From positions 1 through 42,283 of the forward strand of contig JAAELW010000164.1 of assembly GCA_024226235.1 (NCBI GenBank): DNA of 42,283 nucleotides. Direction: 5' to 3'. Every line of letters begins with the position of its first letter. Position 1 is the first letter of the stretch. The DNA comes from a bacterium (lineage in GTDB: Bacteria; Myxococcota_A; UBA9160; UBA6930). The notes beneath the pieces were generated by a model. The model ran no database searches, had not been told where the DNA came from, and saw only the letters and a list, made by a program, of their open reading frames with translations. Below are positions 37,622-42,283 of the stretch, piece after piece. Made by a program: the position numbers and the translations under genes.

Positions 37622-37771
37622 ATGAAGCGAACCTATCAGCCGAGCCGAATTCGCCGTCTTCGTACCCATGGCTTTCGTGCTCGGATGAAGACCAAGAGTG
37701 GTCGGGCGGTGATCAAGCGACGCCGGACCAAGGGCCGAAAACGGCTAGCCGTCGGCGTTTCGTCCAAGTAG
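37622..37771 (+). CDS. rpmH: Ribosomal protein L34
   Basis: 49 residues from ATG at 37622: [20 protein letters not shown], then [29 protein letters not shown]. It is an almost canonical L34, basic and free of acidic residues. The family pattern MKRTxQPSxxxRxRxHGFRxRMxTxxGRxVxxxRRxKGRxxL is met throughout. It is the first gene of the rightward block and is followed by rnpA after 41 bases, as in most bacteria. Confidence 0.97.
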   Translation: MKRTYQPSRIRRLRTHGFRARMKTKSGRAVIKRRRTKGRKRLAVGVSSK

Positions 37772-37812
37772 GCACGACCCACGGCCACGGTCTTTCCTCT
37801 CCGTGGACAGCG

Positions 37813-38172
37813 ATGCCCGAACACCTCTCCATTCAAAGAGAGGGCTCCCAGCGCCTTCGGCGGGATTCCCGCCTGCGCAACCCGAAGGATTTTCGGCGTG
37901 TCCAGCGAACTGGTAGACGCCGGGTGGGACGTCATTTCGTATTGGTTCGGGGCAAGAGTCTCGAGCCTTTCGAAACACGTCTCGGGCTGGCGGTGAGCCG
38001 GAAGGTGGGTAACGCGGTGGCTCGAAATCACATCAAGAGACGGGTGCGGGATTGGTTTCGGCGAAATCGGTCTGCGCTCCCCGAGGGTGACCTGGTGGTG
38101 ATTGCTCGGTTTGGATCTGCAGAGCGGAGCGCGGAAGAGATCGCCAGTGAGCTGACGGAGTTGGCTCGATGA
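37813..38172 (+). CDS. rnpA: Ribonuclease P protein component
   Basis: 119 residues from ATG at 37813. The frame is open upstream through rpmH but there it is only a shadow. LRNPKDFRRVQRTGRRRVGRHFVLVR and the RNR-type RNA-binding motif NAVARNHIKRRVRDWFR (His in place of the usual Arg in RNR) are clear. Its cold-shock-like fold helps RNase P RNA process tRNA 5' ends. The last four bases overlap yidD (ATGA). Confidence 0.95.
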   Translation: MPEHLSIQREGSQRLRRDSRLRNPKDFRRVQRTGRRRVGRHFVLVRGKSLEPFETRLGLAVSRKVGNAVARNHIKRRVRDWFRRNRSALPEGDLVVIARFGSAERSAEEIASELTELAR

Positions 38173-38417
38173 GTAGGCTGATCTCACAGCTGCTGGTGGT
38201 CGCGGTGCGTGTCTATCAGGTTGTTCTTTCTCCGCATTTCGGCGGAGCGTGCCGCTTTTCGCCCAGTTGCTCCGAGTATGCAATCGAGGCGCTTCGCCAG
38301 CACGGGCCGTGGCGCGGCGTCGTTCTGGCGGTGAGCCGGATAGGGCGCTGCCACCCTTTCCATCCCGGCGGCATCGATCCGGTTCCCGCGGCTGGAGGGA
38401 AACGCGATGGATCGTAA
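38169..38417 (+). CDS. yidD: Membrane protein insertion efficiency factor YidD
   Basis: 82 residues. YidD family signature: VYQVVLSPHFGGACRFSPSCSEYAIEAL with two cysteines, then GRCHPFHPGGIDPVP. The N-terminal segment is amphipathic. In other bacteria it is encoded between rnpA and yidC and assists insertion of proteins by YidC. It overlaps rnpA by 4 and yidC by 11 bases, so all three are likely translated together. Confidence 0.95.
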   Translation: MSRLISQLLVVAVRVYQVVLSPHFGGACRFSPSCSEYAIEALRQHGPWRGVVLAVSRIGRCHPFHPGGIDPVPAAGGKRDGS

Positions 38418-40101
38418 TTTCCTGCTCGCAATGACCCTCTCCCTCGTCGTGGTCGTGAGTTGGACGATGTACACCGGCGAGAAGCAGCAGCGATATCTCG
38501 AGGAGAACCCGAGCGAGGCTAAAACCACCCAATCAAGTGATGAGCCCGGGTTTCCGGCAGATCAGGGCTTCGAGCCGTCTTCTCCGGCAGAGGCTGACGT
38601 CGTCACCCCTTCCAAAGCGCCAGCAGCGGTACCGAAGCCGGCAGAGGTTGCGGAGGAGCGGACGACGATCAAGACCGCGTTGTACGAAGCGGAGCTCTCG
38701 ACCCGTGGGGGCGCGCTACTTCGGTGGGACCTCGAGAAATACGATGATCCATCGCAGGATGGAGCCCCGAAGGTCGAGCTGACGACTCTTGTCGATGATG
38801 AGCGTGCATTGACGACGCCTCTCGAAGGGCTCGGTTATGGCGATCTCAGTACTGCGTCGTATCGGATGGAAGAGTCCGATGCATTGACGCGGAGTTTCGT
38901 GCTCGAGCACGAAGGCGTCTCGGTTCGCAAGACATACACCTTCTCCGAAGACGACTATGCGGTGCGCTTGCGGATCGCAGTCGAGAATGGTTCGGATCGG
39001 CATCTGCGCCCTGAGTTCGCGATTCGCTGGCCGATGCGCGCACGTGACAGTGCCGATTTCGCGGACTACTCGGTTGCCGTTCGGAGTGAAACCGATGTCG
39101 AATTGCTTCCGATCACGACGACTCGATCGTTCCTGGGAATGGGTGGAGGCGGGATCGAGGGCCGGCATAACTACACCAATGTGGATTGGATCGCGGCCGA
39201 CACCACCTACTTCCTGGCTGCGGTGGCAACCGAAGTACCGGAGCGAGCTTCCGCATCGGTAGTCCCGATCTCGGAAGGCACCGTGCATACGGAGTTGTCG
39301 ATCGAACAGATGGACCTTCCGCCGGGCCAGCACTTCGACACCGAGTATCACATCTATCTTGGGCCGAAAGAGACAGCGCGGCTCGATGCATTTGGTGCCC
39401 ATCTCGATGAAGCCATCCAGAAGGGCTGGTTTCCGTCGCTGACTCGGTTCTTTGGCTGGCTACTCGACGCAGCGTATTCGGTGATTCCGAACTACGGGGT
39501 GTCCATCATCCTGATCACGATCATGGTGCGGTTGTTGATGGCGCCGCTGATGGCCCGACAGATGAAATCGATGAAGCGCATGAGCGACATCGCGCCGATG
39601 ATGAAAGAGATCCAGGAGAAGTACAAAGAAGATCGAGAGCGTCAGAGCCAGGAGATGATGGCGCTTTACAAGCGCGAGGGTGTCAGCCCCTTCTCGATGC
39701 TTTCGGGTTGCTTTCCGATGCTACTGCAGTTTCCGGTGTTCATCGGTTTCTACTTTGCGCTTCAGAGTGCGATTGCGCTGCGCCAACAGCCTTTCGTTGG
39801 CTGGATTACTGATCTTTCGCAACCGGAAGCGCTGTTCGTTCTGCCCGGTGTCGACATACCCGTGCGTGTGATTCCGATCCTGATGGGCGGCGCAATGTTC
39901 CTGCAGCAGAAGCTCACACCGTCGGGCTCGATGGATCCGGCGCAGCAACGAATGATGATGACCATCATGCCCGTGATGTTCACGGTGCTGTTCTATCAGT
40001 TTGCTTCGGGCCTGGTGTTGTACTGGTTCGTCAGCACATTGATCGGCATTGGTCAGCAAGTGGTGACGAATCGCGACAAGAAGCCTGTCGCTGAGAAATG
40101 A
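38407..40101 (+). CDS. yidC: Membrane protein insertase YidC
   Basis: 564 residues. Helix 1 at about 5-22, then a Pro/Ala/Glu-rich linker (about 40-85), the periplasmic beta-supersandwich P1 domain (about 85-320), and the conserved five-helix core from about 335. The core has VSIILITIMVRLLMAPLMARQMKSM with the groove arginine, a cytoplasmic coiled hairpin, and the C-terminal helices. It inserts and folds inner-membrane proteins, alone or with SecYEG, and matches the long Gram-negative type rather than short Gram-positive YidC. Confidence 0.96.
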   Translation: MDRNFLLAMTLSLVVVVSWTMYTGEKQQRYLEENPSEAKTTQSSDEPGFPADQGFEPSSPAEADVVTPSKAPAAVPKPAEVAEERTTIKTALYEAELSTRGGALLRWDLEKYDDPSQDGAPKVELTTLVDDERALTTPLEGLGYGDLSTASYRMEESDALTRSFVLEHEGVSVRKTYTFSEDDYAVRLRIAVENGSDRHLRPEFAIRWPMRARDSADFADYSVAVRSETDVELLPITTTRSFLGMGGGGIEGRHNYTNVDWIAADTTYFLAAVATEVPERASASVVPISEGTVHTELSIEQMDLPPGQHFDTEYHIYLGPKETARLDAFGAHLDEAIQKGWFPSLTRFFGWLLDAAYSVIPNYGVSIILITIMVRLLMAPLMARQMKSMKRMSDIAPMMKEIQEKYKEDRERQSQEMMALYKREGVSPFSMLSGCFPMLLQFPVFIGFYFALQSAIALRQQPFVGWITDLSQPEALFVLPGVDIPVRVIPILMGGAMFLQQKLTPSGSMDPAQQRMMMTIMPVMFTVLFYQFASGLVLYWFVSTLIGIGQQVVTNRDKKPVAEK

Positions 40102-40126
40102 ATCGACCTCGAAGGAGATATGAAAT

Positions 40127-41080
40127 ATGTACGACCCGAAATCCGAAGCCCACGAGTTCCTTGCAAACGATTCCGACGAAGCCATCGCAAAAGCTGCGAC
40201 CTACTTCGGAATGGACCGTGCGGATCTGACGATCGCCGAGTTCGGTGAGAGTGTTTCCGGACTCGCGGGCCGTGTGCTCGTCGTCGCCCAGCCAAGCTCG
40301 TCAGTAGGCACGATTGATGGCGGTGGATCACGCGATCGGGGCCCGCGAGAGTCTCGCGGGCGGAGTGATCGGAACGATCGGAACGACCGGGGCGATCGAG
40401 GCCGCGGGGGACGTGATCGGGATCGAGGGGATCGAGGAGGTCGAGGCCGCGGCGGCCGCGACCGGGATCGGGACCGTGGTCGAGACCGGGATGGCGATAG
40501 CGATCGTGAACGGGTTGCAGCGGAGCCCGAAGCACCGGCGGAGGATCTGGGCCCGTCCACGGGTGAGGCTCAGGGTGATATCGGCCCGATTGGTGAGTTC
40601 GTGCTCGGAGTGATCGAGCGGATGGGACTTGGCCCGTTCCAGATCGCCAAGGAAACCGAGGAAGAGAAGTTCATCGTCTATCAAGTGACAGGCACTGCGG
40701 CGAATGGGCTGACGGCTGGTGATGGGAGGACCCCGGATGCCATCCAGCTGCTCGCAAACCAGGCGGCTAGCCGAAACGACGAAGATCCGAAGCGCATCAT
40801 CATCGATGTCGAAGGCAACCGTGGGCGCCGCGACGACTTCGTCGAGCGTGTCGCCGAGCGAGCAGCTCGTCGAGCCCAGGATACGGGTCGAACCGTGGCG
40901 CTCGAGCCGATGAGCCCGCGCGATCGGCGGATCATCCACGTGGCACTACGAGAGAGCGATGGTGTGGCCACGATGAGCCGAGGCGAAGGTCGGTATCGTC
41001 AGGTTCTCGTCGTGCCGGAAGGTGCCGCGGAGTACGAAGAGGCTGAGAAGGCGTCTCAGGCCTCTGGCGACGACGAGTAA
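40127..41080 (+). CDS. jag: Jag/KhpB RNA-binding protein with RD/RG-rich linker
   Basis: 317 residues. Jag_N domain (about 3-55), a low-complexity linker (about 66-130) dominated by Arg, Asp and Gly (RDRDRGDRGGRGRGG), a KH domain (about 150-232) and an R3H domain (about 236-296) with R267-x3-H271. In the KH domain the GxxG loop (GRRG in typical Jag) reads A197-G-D-G200, losing the first Gly and both basic residues. Partner proteins KhpA/KhpB bind many RNAs and affect cell division in Gram-positives; function in this lineage is unknown. It lies 25 bases after yidC, preceded by GAAGGAGAT. The usual mnmE does not follow. Confidence 0.9.
   Translation: MYDPKSEAHEFLANDSDEAIAKAATYFGMDRADLTIAEFGESVSGLAGRVLVVAQPSSSVGTIDGGGSRDRGPRESRGRSDRNDRNDRGDRGRGGRDRDRGDRGGRGRGGRDRDRDRGRDRDGDSDRERVAAEPEAPAEDLGPSTGEAQGDIGPIGEFVLGVIERMGLGPFQIAKETEEEKFIVYQVTGTAANGLTAGDGRTPDAIQLLANQAASRNDEDPKRIIIDVEGNRGRRDDFVERVAERAARRAQDTGRTVALEPMSPRDRRIIHVALRESDGVATMSRGEGRYRQVLVVPEGAAEYEEAEKASQASGDDE
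40322..40516. repeat. Low-complexity GATCGGG/CGGGAC-rich tract inside jag
   Basis: The linker region of jag is made of near-repeated units of CGGGATCGGGA, CGCGGGGGACG and GATCGGAACG type. Codons for Arg-Asp and Arg-Gly alternate. It is open in other frames as well because of the repetition, which gives spurious ORFs there. Confidence 0.85.
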
Positions 41081-41094
41081 GACTGCAGGCTGCA

Positions 41095-41110
41095 TGTTCC
41101 ACGGGGAACA
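41095..41110. promoter_or_regulatory. parS-like ParB-binding site 1
   Basis: TGTTCCACGGGGAACA differs by one base (G for T at position 10) from the palindromic parS consensus TGTTCCACGTGGAACA. It lies between jag and rsmG, about 0.9 kb before parA. Confidence 0.75.
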
Positions 41111-41137
41111 CATGCGCCGGACGTGTCCGGCAGCGTG

Positions 41138-41153
41138 TGTTCCACCGGGAGCG
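41138..41153. promoter_or_regulatory. Weaker parS-like site 2, at the rsmG start
   Basis: TGTTCCACCGGGAGCG matches the parS consensus at 12 of 16 positions. It falls between two possible rsmG starts (GTG at 41123 and 41162), so if functional it argues for the later start. Confidence 0.4.
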
Positions 41154-41161
41154 CCCCGCCC

Positions 41162-41770
41162 GTGACAATCGACGTGCACAGCGCACTGGGCGCGCTGGCA
41201 TCGGGTGTCGCACTGACTGCCCCCCAGCTCGAATCGCTCGGCCGCTATTCCACGAGCCTCCACAGTTGGAATCAGCGGATTCGCCTGACTGGCGCCAGCT
41301 CCGTGGAGGCCATCCTGGGCGAGCACGTGGCCGACGCGCTGCCACTGCTCCGTCATCTTCCCGATGGCCCATTTCGGCTGCTCGACGTCGGCAGCGGCGC
41401 CGGTTTCCCGGCGATCGTGCTCGCCCTGCTCCGGCCGGATGCGCAGGTGACAATGGTCGAGCCGATTGGAAAGAAGCACGCGTTCCTGCGTGCGATGATC
41501 CGCGAGCTTCCGCTGCCGAATGCCGAGGCACTTCAAGCCCGAATCGAGCAATTGTCGGCCGATGACGACTTCGACGTGGCAGTTTCCCGCGCCACCTGGC
41601 CCATTGCTGACTGGTTGATCCGAGCCCGCCCAGGCCTCGTCCCCGGCCGCCGGATCCTCGGCCAGATTGGTGCAGACGTGAGCACCCTCCCGGGAGATGC
41701 AGAGGTCTACACCTACGAGCTCGCCGGGAGCTGCCGCCACGTGGTCAGGCTCGAGACTGCTCCGAACTAG
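41162..41770 (+). CDS. rsmG: 16S rRNA (guanine527-N7)-methyltransferase G
   Basis: 202 residues from GTG at 41162; GTG at 41123 would add 13 residues and overlap a parS-like site. The SAM-binding motif LDVGSGAGFPAIVLALLRPD, the preceding LTGASSVEAILGEHVADAL and the later VSRATWPIADWL are typical of RsmG (GidB). It methylates G527 of 16S rRNA. It is commonly found just before parA and parB, as here, and usually after mnmE/mnmG, neither of which is seen. Confidence 0.94.
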   Translation: MTIDVHSALGALASGVALTAPQLESLGRYSTSLHSWNQRIRLTGASSVEAILGEHVADALPLLRHLPDGPFRLLDVGSGAGFPAIVLALLRPDAQVTMVEPIGKKHAFLRAMIRELPLPNAEALQARIEQLSADDDFDVAVSRATWPIADWLIRARPGLVPGRRILGQIGADVSTLPGDAEVYTYELAGSCRHVVRLETAPN

Positions 41771-41796
41771 AAGCGAGTCTCGAAGTTTGAAAGCTG

Positions 41797-41812
41797 TGTT
41801 CCACGGGGAACA
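41797..41812. promoter_or_regulatory. parS-like site 3
   Basis: TGTTCCACGGGGAACA, identical to the site at 41095-41110, 27 bases after the rsmG stop in the gap before parA. Confidence 0.75.
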
Positions 41813-41947
41813 TTCCCGCCCTTCCCCCGAACCCCGGCCTACCGCAGAGCTCCGGAACCATCACCGCAGCTGAGGCCCTGAAGCTCCAAGCATCCAGCCA
41901 CGCCGACACTCGAGCAGGAGTAGCCACCAGGCTCCTAGACCCTCGAA

Positions 41948-41963
41948 CGTTCCCCGTGGAACA
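41948..41963. promoter_or_regulatory. parS-like site 4 (inverted)
   Basis: CGTTCCCCGTGGAACA is the reverse complement of TGTTCCACGGGGAACG, i.e. the same asymmetric variant in the other orientation, 20 bases before the parA start. Occupation by ParB could affect parA expression. Confidence 0.7.
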
Positions 41964-41983
41964 CTGGACTCCCCAAAGGACCG

Positions 41984-42283
41984 GTGATAGAACCCCTAGG
42001 CGGGCACCCTTGCCCAGACCGAGAGGCCGCCCCCATTCAGCCCCCTCCCGTCCAGACCAGCGCTCGAGTCATCGCAGTCGTCAACCAGAAGGGGGGCGTC
42101 GGCAAGACCACGACCGCGGTCAACCTGGCTGCCTCGATAGCCGCGGCCGAGCGGCCGGTCCTGCTCGTCGACCTGGACCCCCAGGCCAACGCCAGCAGTG
42201 CCTACGGCATCGCATCCCCTGAGCACCAGCTCTACGACGTGCTATCGGGCAAGAGCACACTTCCCGAGGTCGCGGTCCCGACC
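41984..42283 (+). CDS. parA: Chromosome partitioning ATPase ParA (5' part, runs off the window)
   Basis: The first 100 codons from GTG at 41984, with AAAGGA just before it. After a short proline-rich lead ([11 protein letters not shown]) comes [20 protein letters not shown], the deviant Walker A of ParA/Soj, then [17 protein letters not shown]. It would be followed by the rest of the ATPase and parB. It moves or positions ParB-parS complexes to segregate replicated origins. The alternative, a plasmid-type ParA, is made unlikely by the rsmG context and parS-like sites. Confidence 0.95.
   Translation, partial: MIEPLGGHPCPDREAAPIQPPPVQTSARVIAVVNQKGGVGKTTTAVNLAASIAAAERPVLLVDLDPQANASSAYGIASPEHQLYDVLSGKSTLPEVAVPT

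Noticed and set aside
40314-40613. Ala/Ile/Gly-rich alternative-frame protein inside jag
   Set aside because: It arises from the GATCGGGAC-type low-complexity repeat being open in all frames; there is no start signal or homology.
41956-42222. 88-residue frame overlapping the start of parA
   Set aside because: Different frame from the clear ParA Walker A sequence; translation is Arg/Pro-rich noise.

Overview
This is a GC-rich bacterial chromosome segment with overlapping, tightly packed genes. It looks like a deltaproteobacterium-type organism (Myxococcota, Desulfobacterota or a related uncultured lineage). The reasons are an ATP synthase Fo cluster separated from F1, an AtpE with a signal-like leader, an alpha-methylacyl-CoA racemase, a selenocysteine-encoding Rdx/SelW gene, and the rpmH-rnpA-yidD-yidC-jag-rsmG-parA block. 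No rRNA or tRNA gene was seen, so the lineage is inference.

Layout. 1-2.0 kb: an integron in reverse arrangement, with intI on the minus strand followed at its 3' end by a cassette that carries an attC site and encodes a small membrane/zinc-ribbon protein. The C-terminal remnant of a second intI lies in the opposite orientation beside it. 2.1-8.9 kb: housekeeping and accessory genes (Ca/Na antiporter, endonuclease III with glutathione reductase, lytic transglycosylase, YhbY, racemase, histidine phosphatase, two small unknown proteins). 8.9-16.3 kb: glnE-serC-DUF3516 helicase-PilZ on the plus strand. 16.3-17.2 kb: a GST and, directly downstream, a selenoprotein interrupted by an in-frame UGA. 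17.3-22.0 kb: a SurA-like chaperone, uvrA and a CPBP protease. 22.0-26.3 kb: tmk, a perfect sigma-54 promoter with a structured region of unknown purpose, the Fo genes atpZ-I-B-E, and hemL. 26.4-30.8 kb: RND efflux pump and adaptor. 30.9-37.3 kb: gyrA, gyrB and dnaN on the minus strand. 37.6 kb to the end: rpmH, rnpA, yidD, yidC, jag, rsmG and the start of parA on the plus strand, with a cluster of parS-like sites around rsmG.

How they fit together. The right third is the classical origin-proximal chromosome maintenance region (sliding clamp, gyrase, ribosomal protein L34/RNase P, membrane insertase, ParA/parS). However, dnaA, recF and mnmE are missing from their usual places, and I see no canonical DnaA boxes between dnaN and rpmH. 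Glutathione reductase, the GST and the SelW-like selenoprotein form a plausible thiol/selenol redox set.

The least expected items are the selenoprotein with its SECIS-like hairpin, the reverse integron with a facing intI remnant, the orphan sigma-54 promoter with structured RNA, a Jag protein whose KH signature is degenerate and whose linker is RD/RG-rich, the asymmetric parS variant, and short repeats placed exactly at stop codons.
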